A stretch of 64,000 nucleotides of DNA. Origin: Pisolithus tinctorius (taxonomy: Eukaryota; Basidiomycota; Agaricomycetes; Boletales; Pisolithaceae). The notes under the pieces are model-generated. The model did no database searches. It saw only the letters and a list, made by a program, of their open reading frames with translations, and had not been told where the DNA came from. The stretch is taken from the NCBI GenBank assembly GCA_024663395.1, contig JANFAH010000002.1:1302001-1366000 (forward strand), given 5' to 3'. A program made the position numbers and the translations under genes. Shown one piece after another: positions 12,600-24,600 of the stretch; the stretch's first letter is position 1; each line of letters starts with the position of its first letter.

Positions 12600-15389
12600 A
12601 AGCGTTTCGCATGCTGATGATGATGGATCAGTGACGAAGTTCTTGAAATAACCACGTGTATGTAGAGTGGAATGGAGTTAGGCTTACAGAAAACGTGTAA
12701 TGGTGTATCGCAGTGCCACTTTTTGTTTTCTTTTTCGAACACGACTTGGTGGCTGTACGGCGGGGGTAGACCGCGGCAGAATTGCCTCCTGTATACCTGA
12801 CGTATGTAGACTTGTCATCGTCCGTGCACGGCCCATCCGCACTCGAAAGATACAATACGGGCAAGAAGCTGTTCGGTACGGGATGACCAGTTGAGGCGAA
12901 GGATTCGTGGGTGCCGCGTGCTCTGTACATCCCGCTGGTGCCGTGCCGCGTTCCTGTACATATTTGAAAGCCAGCAGTGGGTCTAGGTGAGTTTCCAAGG
13001 CCAAAAAGAATGTGAAAAATGCACCCCACAAGTCCGTAGAGAGAGTATGGCCCCATATGTACCTTAGTATGTCAGTTGTCGCAATGCCAATTACCGTCTC
13101 GCAACTAGAGACGACTCAATATAATTTATCTGCTTACACAGACTATCAGCGCAGTGGATACATAGAGGATGGAGATCACATGTATACGACACGTTCCCGG
13201 CGGGACCGGGGGTGTGGCCCGGTCTTACTTCCCGACACCACTCGACTCGCGTCTGAGTCAACCCGGGCAAACACTAAATTTTGTGTTGTGAGGAGCTTCA
13301 ACATCAACGTGTCCGTCTTACCCGGCTTATGCGATGCTAAGCGGTAGGAGCTGGGCGAGCCGTCAGCTCTACAGGAATGAGATTAATGAGATCCCGAGGG
13401 TTTTAGGGGTGCTAGAGTCAGCATTGGAAATACGATGGGTAGGTGCTGGGAAGGTGCCCACTGATGGTTCTGGTCAAGTAGGAGTGGAATTAGCAAATGG
13501 TAAGAGAGTGATAGCCAATCGATCCATCGTTGTAGCTGGAACGTTTGTGCCAACCATCAAGTATTGGACACACCGGCTTATTAAATATCTACACGGTTCA
13601 CAGTAGAAAAAAAAAAAGAGATTTTCATATGAAAAAGCTTTTGTGTATGCGAATTTTCAGTTAGCTAACACTCAGATAGCTAGGATAGCATTGGAAAGGT
13701 ACGGTTGGATTTGACATTTTCCTATCAGCACTCACGATGAGTTTGACAATCGTTTAGTGTGGGTAGTTGGACGTTCCACTAGGCAGTTATGTCGCGATGA
13801 GTTTTGTTTCGGTCGCAAATGGACCTCGTGTGCAATAGACGACGGCGGTCGACTGCGGTCGCAGATGCCCTGTGTAGATTAGTTGGCAGCTCGGCGATAA
13901 AATTACATTCCTCAGGGGAAAAGGTGAAGTGATAACCGAACGCCACCAGATGTGATAACAACGTTCCTCCTTAACATGGGACTCTGTCCTTTTCATCTTG
14001 CCTCGTGGAATCAATACGACCCCACTTTGGGAGGTGAAGGTTCTATTAAGAGCCAGTCAAGTCGAGTTCAACTATCTACTTCCCGAAGCCAATTAGAATA
14101 ATTAGTTTGTTGACGGTAGTTCCCAAAGGAAAAAGTGAGCAAACCATATTTCCAAGCTGTAACAGACTTGCAAGTCAGCAAGGCTCCGAATGCCTACAGA
14201 TGGACAATGAGCGACACTACGGGAAGGCCATGTTGATAGTGAAATATGTCCTGAAATGTTTCAAAAAGAAAAATTTAGTGATGAATGGCGATTATGAAGG
14301 TACACCTCGGTCACAGTACGATAAGGACCTTTGTTCATGAAGGGAGACGCCACATCCTGATACCGGGAACGATGTCTATCTGTCTACCGGTGGTGACTGT
14401 CAAGCCCAATGGGACCCAATCGATAATTTGAGAAAGAACAAAGAAACCGCGTGACCTGTGGGAGTCCTGGGACACATGAAAAGTGAGGGGAAGGTCTTAA
14501 GGAGAACTTGTCGCAAGAGCGTTGTCATTATTCCGCGAGAGTGTAACGGGAATTCTCTTAAAACACAGAAACGAAAGGCTCCTAGGTACTAGCCGTGTGT
14601 CGAAGATGTGCCTCTGGATTAAAAGTGAATTTGAACGGACAATTACTCACCTCAAGTGCGGGCACTTCTACATGACGGACATGATGGTGAATAGTTTTCG
14701 CTGTGGCGGCAATTATTTACACACGAATTGAAAACGCTACCTTCAAAGTGGCTGACCCGGGCGCGATAAGCTGCATAGGGATTGCGTAGTATGCAGGTGA
14801 CGGTGTCACGCCGCAAGGAGAGAAAACATATGATTAGGTGGTGATGCTAAGTGCATTTGGTCGTCTACCAGCATCCGGAAGACGGTCCAAAGGGTAGCCA
14901 TCGAAATGTATCCGGCTTGAAGGCTCCGATGAGGACCCGGGTCAGACGAACATGAGGTCTGAACCAGTGTATTGCACTGCCCAAGAAATAAACGTTTTTG
15001 CCCTGATGTTGAGAAGAAGGTGAACTTCGAAAATTCGAAAAGAGTTGAAGGGTGACGTGACTTGGTATTGCGATGATGAGCCACGCTGCAGCCTGCAACA
15101 TGCTTCCGTCGTACACCGCCACACGATCATGAATGGCCACGTGATCACGGAAGCATGGGCAACGAGGCGGGCACACAGCGAGCCTGTAAAGGTACTGCAC
15201 CGCAGGACACACACCGACGTCAGCTCGGTATCCCGATTAGCGCTGGTGCTACGTTATCTGCTGGAGACAGGGCATAAAAAGACAAAGATCGCAGTCCGGA
15301 TACTCATCACGGTCCCCCGCAAAGCTCACTCAAAGCGCCTTCCTTCCGGTGACACCAGAACGCACTGCTCTTCTCTCCCAAACCCTCAT
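12600..15389. other. 2.8-kb intergenic region, no supported gene
   Basis: Several short ORFs on both strands (for example 13334-13606 plus, 12628-13056 minus) show no family pattern, no splice continuity and no repeat relationship that I could see. The distal part holds the promoter of the transcription factor gene, with a TATA-like 'gcataaaaag' near 15272-15281, about 110 bases upstream of the ATG. Confidence 0.4.
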
Positions 15390-18300
15390 ATGGCATCTTA
15401 TTCGCGGCAGGACAGAGTCATGGCCGAGGGTTGGTCGCAACCTCATTTTAATTCTGCGCTTCAGCTGGAAGAGGAGTGCACTTATCTGTTGCAGTCTCAG
15501 CCAGCCTCTCGGGACATGATCCCGTTGCTATCGGCGTCCTCTCAGAGACCTTACAATGGCACTCTACCACATACTGCCGGACATCCATCTTATTCTCAAC
15601 ATCAGATGATGAAGCCCTCTACCTCTGCCTTCGTGCAGCAAATACCTTCCACTTTCAATCCAGATCTCAATGCTACGTTGTGGGATGCGGCTCCCTCGAC
15701 CTTTGGGTCTTCACCTGCCCAAACGCAATCATCTCCCACATTCTCTCGAGGCAGTCCTGCCACTGATCAATCGCCATACCGACCTCAGTATCCTGCCGAT
15801 TTCAACTCATCTAACCTCCCTCAGGGCAATGCATCTATGCATCCTCCAGTCACCGTGAACGAATCAACCCCGACGTACATGCCTCCTGGCCCTATGCAGT
15901 TTCCACTTTCGCAGCCACTCCCGCATCGTCAATCCGACTTGCGGGCTCGTTTGTTTGGGGCCAAAGGCACAACTCAACCAAGCAAACGGCCAAGACCAGC
16001 AGATGACGATGACGATGGTGCCGATTCCTCTAATGAACATGAGAACTCTCCCAAACAAAAGCCGTAAGTGTTTTTGGTAATCGACGCATCACGTAACTCA
16101 CAGACGTCGGATGCATTAGGAATAGTGCATGCAGTCGCTGCAGGGGCTTGAAGGTAACTTGCAAGCAAGCCTGGAGCTCCGGTGTTTACGATTGCTTTCT
16201 TAGGTCCGATGTGAATTTGTTGGAGATAACGACGTGACTTGCAAGCGTTGCGCGCAAGCCAATATGGAATGTGTCATACCGGACCGAAAACCTCGTCGCC
16301 GTCCTCCGTGCGTGTAACAGTTTTCCAATCGTGTCGAGGTTGATGACGACGGTTGTATAGTAAACGAGAGGTATTACTGAAGCAAATTCGCGAACAAGCT
16401 TCCCAAATTGTAGAACTTATGGCAAAACTGGAGCGATCAAATCAATCCGCAGGCACTTCTCAAGCGGTGATCAGCCCTTCAGAGTCACAATCACCTCCTG
16501 GTACGGCAATAGACACCAATGCGGTGGACGTCGTCCCGAAACAAGAAGTACAAGACTGGATTTCAAAGGCTCGAGAATCATTGCGGACTTTTGGTGGGCT
16601 GATACCTGCTCCTAGCCCTACTATTATACATCGAGGAAATGGCCACGCTTCCACCGATGGCGAAGATGACGAAGGTTTTCCAAACGATTCCGAATATGAC
16701 ACCGCGGAAGACGATTGGCCTAAAGATGGGGGGTCACCCGCACACTCCATCAAAAAGAAAGATGTATCTGCTCCACAACTCATCCCTAATGAAGAAGCCC
16801 CTTACGGCCTTATGGCTCGTATGTCGATCAAGGCAGGTGCTAGACAGAAGAGCGCGGAACCCGAGTCTTCCGATGCAGTGGGAGTTGCGAACGCAGATTT
16901 CTTCAGGCCTAGTCCGTTTTTCCTGTTCTCACGCCGATGTTATGAGTTGACAATAGTACCGTAGGCCCTGGCCCAGACCCTATACGTACCAGTGAACTTT
17001 CCCATAACGTGCGACTTCCTCACATCCTGGCTCGCAGCATTATTACAGTGCACGATGCGGACGCATTTTTCGATACGTGAGTTCCATTGCACGCATGACT
17101 ATATTCTCGCTTAACGTTATTTCAGATACTTTCAGAAGATGAACCCATCCGTATCATTACTAGACCGTTACCTTCATACCCCTCAGTATGTCGCCATGCG
17201 CAGTCCCTTCCTCTTCACTGTCGGTAGGGAACCTCAATGATTGCCTAGTTGCGGAAGTGACTGACAGTAATGTAGTGTGTGCGACTGCGTCACGATTCGA
17301 CACGAAGAGACCAGAGCTTTATGGACAATTGATGCAGTATGCTCAACTTGCAGCTGGCACAGCACTCATATCAGGCCCGAAAAATGAGGAGATGTGTGCT
17401 GCGTACATGATCATGCAGTTATATCCGGTGCCTTCGAAACATTGGGAAGAAGATCGGGGATGGATATATCTTGGCGTTGCCATCCGGTAGGTGTGCTTAC
17501 GGTCCTACGGTTTGCAACAGACTAAACACCCGAAATAGCATTGCTCAAGACATAAACCTGAATCGCCCCGTGACTACAAAACCCCTCAACGAACATCACG
17601 CACGTCGTCTCCTCAGTCGTACACGGATCTGGTTGAATTGTTTTAACTTGGATCGGTCCACGGGTACTCAGTATGGCAAGCGGGCGATCATCCCGAATTC
17701 GGACTACGTCGCTCGACACTGTGATATGTGGTGGCAATCGTCGCCTTATAATCTCAGGGGATTTGATGTCCAAACATGCATATATAACATGGAACTGAGG
17801 TTAATGGCGGATTTCATGGCGAAGATATATAGTGACCCAACCCATCCAATGGGATTGAACAAGGTAGGCAGTCGTCGTTCATCCCACTCACCCATATCTG
17901 CATTACGGATCACAAACTCACAAAACAACTCATCTCTGCCAGAGCGCAAATTTCACGCAGATCGCAAGCGAGACAGACGACAAACTTCGTCATTTCGGGG
18001 AGGAATGGTTTCCGCTCTTGGATGAATTCGATAGGGAGAGCTCGGAGTCGTGGTTCCGATCTCAGTTGCTCAAGATGGCTTTTGCATACCAGCGGCTGGT
18101 GGCACTCTCAGCTGGACTTAGATACGCGAAGGAAGAAGAGATAGGCGAGAATTCGTTCTTATTGAGGGTGAGTCTGTCCTGGGTTTGTGGATGTGCTTTT
18201 GAAATGACGGTTTTTTGCGTGGCGTTGTGTGACTTGGGCATGGGGGTAGTGCTTGGAAGCTGCGTCGGATGTAGTCAATGCATTTGTGCGCCGGTTGTTT

Positions 18301-19395
18301 GTTACTTCCGAGCAAAGTAAGTGTCAGGTCTTCTGTCTTTCAGACATTCAAACCGACCTATCATTCCCGTGAACAGAAGTCTATCTCCGACATGCACCTG
18401 AAGGACAATTCGTATTCGTGACGTTCGCAGGAGCTTTCCTCATCAAGGTAAGCGTGGCTTCCGAACTCATACTCTGGGCCCTAAGCTGGTTTTTTTACGG
18501 TTAGCTTCTCCAACCCAAGTACGCACATTATTTCCCTGCGGGAAGACGGAAGGATATACGCGTTCTCGTGCAAGAAGCTGTAGACCTGCTTCGTTCTCCG
18601 GAGGTGGCTATCGATGAAAGACATGCACCGATGTTGTACTCCCGGTTCCTGGCTGGGTTGTTGACGAACATGGCTGTGGATGCACCTTCTGGAGCTGGAG
18701 ACAACAACAGTGTCAATACTTCGACGAGCGGTGCAACTCTTAACAAGAGGCCCAGCACGAAGGCAAGAGGAAAAGTGAGGGCGGCAATGACTACATCCCC
18801 GGCTCAGGGAACTGGTGCCATGGGATTAAGTTCGAGCCTGAGCTTTGGTTTGGCTTCGAGTTCGAGTCCGGGGTACACCTCGAGCGCGGGGCCTGTCCCT
18901 TCATCGGCAACCACAACAACAAGCGGCCCGACCACTTCTCCGGGGAGCTCGCGATTCTCTGAGTCGCCTTCCCCGTCGTCTCAATCGCCCTCATCGACCG
19001 TGCGCAACATTGCGCACCAACAGCAGCTCTATCCATATCAAAATACGGCCTCGACATCGATGCTGTTTGAAGGAAGTCAAAACCCGGGTGGTGAAGGTGG
19101 GATCAGCTCGTCAGATTTCTTCCAAAGCCCGATGCCCATCGACGCGGAGATGTTACAATCGATGCAGTTCGTGACCAATCCGGAATGGCAGGTGCCAGGT
19201 GAGCTTCGCTCGTGTGGATGACCCCCGGTATGCGTTTGCTGACGAGTACCACTTTGTGCTCTGTTTTTTCCTCTTCTGTGCCGCATCAATCCCCTCCTTG
19301 AACATGAAACAGGGTTCAACTGGATGATGAACCAATATGATAGCAATGGATACTCGGCGAATGACTACGCGTTGTTCGAATCACAGCAATTTTGA
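15390..19395 (+). CDS. Zn2Cys6 fungal transcription factor (large, middle homology region)
   Basis: Thirteen exons splice in phase to 1082 residues: 15390-16063, 16120-16153, 16204-16307, 16361-16911, 16965-17076, 17126-17223, 17276-17486, 17539-17863, 17943-18167, 18250-18316, 18377-18447, 18505-19198 and 19313-19395. The DNA-binding domain lies at residues 229-259, with cysteines spaced C-x2-C-x6-C-x9-C-x2-C-x6-C (ACSRCRGLKVRC...CKRC...C) spread over exons 2 and 3. A basic stretch and a leucine/isoleucine heptad-like helix (KREVLLKQIREQASQIVELM) follow, as in dimeric Gal4-type factors. The middle part (FFDTYFQKMNPSVSLLDRY, RGWIYLGVAIRIAQDINLNR) is the fungal transcription factor homology region. 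Both ends are low-complexity P/S/Q/D-rich. It should act in the nucleus as a sequence-specific regulator; targets cannot be read from sequence. Start could also be ATG 15420. A degenerate copy of its 5' end lies at 32020-32775. Confidence 0.88.
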
Positions 19396-20119
19396 TCAGT
19401 CCAGTACTGAGATGGAAAAAGAAAAGGTCTTTCTACTTTTCATTCCAATATAATTCTTCTGTAGTGTTGTCCTTGGGCGGGCCACCATCGGCTGTCCCAA
19501 CTAGTGATCTTTTCTACACTGATGCTTTGCCGCAGCACTCGTTGTGTATGTATGATTATTTCCGTCTTCTCATGGCTTTCGATGTTGTCATAATGTTTGT
19601 TGATTTGTCTGTCTCAAATATACGCTCTCGTCCCTGTGTATTGCAGGCTACTTACGCAGGGAAGAATTAATACTTATGTATACTTATGTATGAGGAATAG
19701 GGTTGAACACTTTTATTTAAGGCTCTCAGGTGTTCTCGGTCAGCGCAACCGAGGGGGAGTGGGTACCCGCGGGAATGAAATAGTTCTGACTAGACAAGTG
19801 GTTAGTGTTGGCTGAGCCTTTACGAGCGGGCTGCTGCAGTGTTCTGAACGCAACCTGCCCATACATACTTGAAGTTATGGGTCCCGTGGGAAACTATGTG
19901 ATGAAGTGCTGTTCTCAACTTCAGCACTAGGTGGTAGGATCTGTAACGATTCACGATCTTACATGACCGTTAACGCCTCGGAATAATAATGCTTTATTTC
20001 CTTTTCCTTTCTCTTTCTTTATATCTCCCTTTTTTAGCTACTCGTTTGTCTCCCGCCGCACTCTGGACGTATATAAACCGTAGATACTGATGTACTTACC
20101 CCCCAGTCTACCTCGAACA
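19396..20119. other. Intergenic, no gene seen
   Basis: This is the 3' flank of the transcription factor gene. No ORF is supported. A TATA-like 'gtatataaaccg' occurs near 20070 and may be the promoter remnant of the relic that follows. Confidence 0.35.
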
Positions 20120-20746
20120 GAGAATCCTTCGGCCAGTTCTTCTTGAGCGACCGTAAGAAACCCTCCTACGAGAACGGACTACCCCCGTGTGACTTAAACG
20201 AAACCGCTTTCGTCACAGGATCTCACCTGTTGATCGCTTCTCCTCAGAAGACAGTAATTGGTATGGACTCTTCAACCCCCTCCTATCTGAAGGCTGGAAC
20301 AGGTTGAACTCTTCGAGATATTCCCACCTTCAGAGCACTACCAAATAACACCTCAGGTAGTTCAAGCATGTCACAGGATCTGACGACTTCACGGTCAATT
20401 ATATCATTCAGAGAAGGTATGTGTCCATGCTGTTCGTCGCGGTCGAAACGAATCGTTCTCTCGTCAACCCATCCACCCGAGCTCGAGCCTACATCTTCTG
20501 TCAAATCGCACCTGGTTCCATTCCTGTGTCAGAGCTTATTGGCATCAGCTCCTTCGGAATCCAATACTGCGTTTACACTTTCACCCCTAAGACTCGAGCC
20601 TTCAAGCCACACCTCATTCCGGCGGATACCTGCTTCCTCGACGACGTCGCGCCGCAGACAGACAGGCTTTTGATATCCTGAATGATGAAGAAGTAAAGCT
20701 GAAGGATGTGGTTGCATCTGTCAAGGCAATAGCGGCAAATCTGTAG
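20120..20746 (+). pseudogene. Relic of an agaricomycete nuclease-like/hypothetical family
   Basis: The best stretch (about 20415-20746) reads SSFGIQYCVYTFTPKTRAF, then PADTCFLDDVAPQT, then AFDILNDEEVKLKDVVASVK. This pattern (SxFG...YxY...P...NDVAP...FD.L...VxxVK) resembles the C-terminal half of a small agaricomycete protein family that I remember as restriction-endonuclease-like. A +1/-1 frame change is needed near 20660, and the upstream part (around 20230-20330, NWYGLFNPLLSEGWNRL) is in another frame with stops. It is therefore either a relic or a multi-intron gene I cannot resolve. The family match is by recall only and is tentative. Confidence 0.3.
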
Positions 20747-21249
20747 GTCTTCTAAGAATATGAGCCGGGCGAGTCGAAATTGTGGAGAAGCTCATGATGC
20801 TTTGGATTACCAAATATGCTTCCCCTCCCCGTCGCAGCGCCAACCTCAATCAAGTGGGCTTATGCATATTCCCCGATAGGCTGCCAGGTATCTGATGTCT
20901 TTCCTAGTGATATGGCATGCCAGCTGCGAGGGGGACGAGGTGACCTCTGTCTGGACTCACCGCCATGCCATCCGCCGCGGTGACACACAGGTTTTCCATG
21001 TGATACAGGCGGCCCGTGACGGCCGTGGTGCAGTCGTCAGGCGTTGCCCTCGCTGTCCTCGACGTCAGCAACAACCGGAATCGGACCAGGACGCAGAGGC
21101 GGCCGTTTGACCTGTGGCGCCGCCTCCAATGGTAGTGACAGCGTGTTCGCGAATCGTGAGCATCGACGCTGCCACCTGACTGGTCTCCTCACGTGTCGCG
21201 AGAACTGTGGGCCCATTGACTCGATCCCCATAATCCCCATGCCAGTTGT

Positions 21250-21435
21250 CTAGCACTAGCATATCCGCAGTCGCTCCTTTCCTGTATGCCGTGCTCTGGT
21301 TTTTGTCTGTCCATTTTCACTTGTTGCCATTTACATCTATCACCGACACATCCATCGCAATGTTGATATCCACATCACTTGTTAAGCCCAGTCCCCGCGG
21401 TCCTGATAGTCCGATATTCTACGTATTATAACTAC
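21250..21435 (+). repeat. Copy of the NACHT-WD40 gene 3' flank
   Basis: Bases about 21275-21345 resemble 27080-27155, directly after the NACHT-WD40 stop codon. Shared phrases in the same order are 'tttcctgta', 'tttttgtctgt', 'ttttcacttg' and 'atttacatct'. Both stretches are followed by 'actactcgag' (at about 21430 and 27170). It lies just upstream of the gene, so it may be what remains of a tandem second copy. Confidence 0.5.
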
Positions 21436-21615
21436 TCGAGAGGACAGGATCGTGATTGGGGTGTGAGTTAGTACGTGAGTACTTGAGTTGGCTAATAATG
21501 GCGCAGCAGTTTGCAACGTGTCTACAGCATTTCGGCGCCTACTGCAACTTCAAGCCCTTTCCTCAACGTCAACGCTATCCAGAAAAGTCTGAACGACATA
21601 CATACTGATTTCTCA

Positions 21616-24600
21616 ATGGCTCGTCGCATCTTTAGATCCAGAAAGCAGTCTGGTTCTGCATCCAATTCTGTTTCTGTAAGAAGTTCATTTGCCTGCAGGC
21701 AATTGTAGTGACTCATTCATCAAGAAACAGTCACAAGGTGGTGTAGCCTCGAACGCTGCAACTTCGGGCAGTGTCTCCCGGATGTCGCTTTCAAGGATGA
21801 GGCGCATCTTTCGTCGGTCGAACCAAGGCCCCATCGCAGCACAGACTGCTGACACAGGCGCCGGTGGGGGTGCTCAGGAGCAACCAGAACAAACGCAAGT
21901 GGCCCCAACTCAGGATGTGTGTGATCTACCTCATCCCATTATTGCGATGACCTTGAGTAACAACTGTGTTCGATAGATTCAAAGGCCAACCCACGGCTCG
22001 GAAACAGGGCCCATGCTGGCTGCGCATGCTGTCGATACTATAGTCGGGCCATTAGGCAACGCCAGCGAAGGTGCTGTTGATCCCGCCAGTGGCGCCAGTA
22101 CCGCGCTTGATCCGGTCTCGGCATTGGTAGGCAGTGAAGTCGACGCTGCTCAACAGGCCCTGGATTGCATGACGCCCATCTCAGGCACTGGCCAATTAGC
22201 CATGGAGCTTGTCGCACAGGCCGACGCTGCGGCTACCAGCATCCAAAACTTCAGTAACACATACCTCCAGCCTCTCAAAGCCTTTAACTCCGTCGTTACT
22301 AGTATCGCCAATGTACGCTCATTGCCCTACATCTAATCACGAGTTCTGATATAAGGGTGCAGGTTCACCCCTATGCCCAGATTGCGCTGGGAATCTTAAC
22401 CGCCGCTGCTCAGGTAGGTGTTCACACCCCGGTTGTATGTGCTGTGCGCCTCACGCGTCCCTCTGTAGTCACTTCTCAATCAAGTTAACCTGGACGGAGA
22501 TGTGTCCGACCTCCTCAATACAGTTAAAACAGTCTATGGATTTCTTCTGGAAGACGATACCATTCGAAAAATTGATAGTATGAAGGAAACTTTAGGGAAG
22601 ATTGCACAGGTGATTAGCGATGCGGCTCGATTTATCAAGAGTTACTCGGAGACGAAAAATTTCTGTACGTTTCTTGCACCTTTTATCCAAAGTCTGATTC
22701 AAATTCTTCTCAGGGAAGAGATTAGGAAAGAACATAGTATCGGAGACGCAGACCACGACTGATGGTTACGTCAAGTTGCTGAACTCCTTGATACAACAGT
22801 ACCGGGACCTTGCGATCCGGGATATTCATATCAACGTGCACCACGTACTTGAAGGTCTGAAGCGCGCGCGCGGTGAACTAGACCTCGTACGCGGGGATCT
22901 GGGTCTCGTACGTGGGGATCTGAGAGAGATGAATCTGGAAGGCATGGCTTATGCAGGAGGTGCGGGTGTCAATAAAACGAAGAGGTGCCTAGATGGCACC
23001 AGAACTGAGATCCTCACGGAGATCGTCAGTTGGATCCACAACACCAATGAAGATGCTCCACGAATTTTCTGGCTGTATGGGCAGGCCGGCAGAGGGAAGT
23101 CTGCCATCGCGCACACCATTTCCTTGTGGCTCAAGGATACCGGAGGGTTCGGGTCGTGCTTTTGCTTCGCCCGTGATAGGCAGGCCGAGCGTCGCGAGGA
23201 AAAGATATTTACCACCATTGCACGTGATCTGGCGGACCGCGACCGTACATTCCGGCGAGCTCTGGCTGACATACTTGCGGAGGACCATTCCCTCAAGACT
23301 ACATCTGACGTCACGCTACAGTGGGAGAAGCTGATTTTGGAGCCGTTGTCGAAGGCGTCGAGTACTATCATTGGAAGCATGGTCGTGGTAATTGACGCGC
23401 TAGACGAGAGTGGTGCGGAACAATCACGGCGCCACATCTTGTCTGTGCTTGGATCACTGGCGAATGATCTCCCTCCCAACCTTCGCGTCTTCATAACATC
23501 CCGTCCATTGCCGGACATTGAACATGTATTGAGGGCCGCTCCACATGTGAAGGCAACATCTTTGGACGACATTTTTTCAGGGTGGACAGAACGCGATATC
23601 CGTCTATATGTTTCCGAACAACTTGGCCACCTTCCAGAAATCGGGGACACTGAAGTTCAGAGGATTTCCCAAAAGGCGGACTGCCTTTTTGAATGGGCAC
23701 GTCTAGCCTGTGATTTCATCAAGTCAAACCAAGCCGGGACAACTCTGCAGGAACGCTATGATGAGGTGATCACTCTCGAGTCCGAAGAGGGAAGAACACT
23801 CTTGGATGCCACTTACTTGACAATCCTGAAGAATGCTATCCCCGATTCTACGAAAGCTCGTCAACGATATCGCTCAGTGATGAGTCAGGTTGTAATGACA
23901 CTTGAACCTCTACCTATGGTGGCGTTGAACCGCATGCGCAGAGAGTTCCCAAACGAACAGGATCGCTATGATGTTGTTGTCATCCTCGAGTTCATGTCCC
24001 CAGTGCTTGGGGGCATTACAGATCCCTCCTCTCCTGTCCGACCCCTCCATGCATCCTTCTATGACTTCCTAACTGATCATTCACGGAGTGGAGCTTACTT
24101 CGTTGCCACCTCTAGCCCACACAACCTAGCTGTTGCCACCTTGCGAATCCTTCGTGATGACCTTCGGTTCAACATTTGTGGACTGGAAAGTTCATACTTG
24201 AGCAATGCAGAGGTTGCAGATTTACCAGGGAGAATTAGCAAGAACATTCCACCCCATCTATCCTACTCTTGTCAATTCTGGTTCCAACATCTGCAGAAGA
24301 CTGGATTTGACTTGGTGCTTACAGAGTTGGTAAAGGACCTTGTGGGAAGTGAAAAACTTCTGTTTTGGCTTGAGGCTATGAGCCTGCTGGGTGGAGTTAG
24401 AAATACTGCAGCAGCACTTATCTCTACCAAAAGATGGCTCTTGGTGAGTTTGTCATGGTTCTTTCCATTTCATGATGTCTGACTTGACATGGAAGAACCA
24501 AGAGGACATTGAGAATACCTTAGGTCTGGTAGAAGAGGGAATCAGGTTGATTCAGAGCTCCAGTAGTGCAATTGCCCACAGTGCACCACATCTGTATGTC

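Noticed and set aside
12628..13056. 142-codon minus-strand ORF downstream of ARP3
   Set aside because: No family pattern, unusual composition, and the overlapping frame looks equally open.
13334..13606. 90-codon plus-strand ORF (ends ...IKYLHGSQ)
   Set aside because: Has a somewhat protein-like stretch (VGVELANGKRVIANRSIVV), but no upstream or downstream exons and no recognised family.
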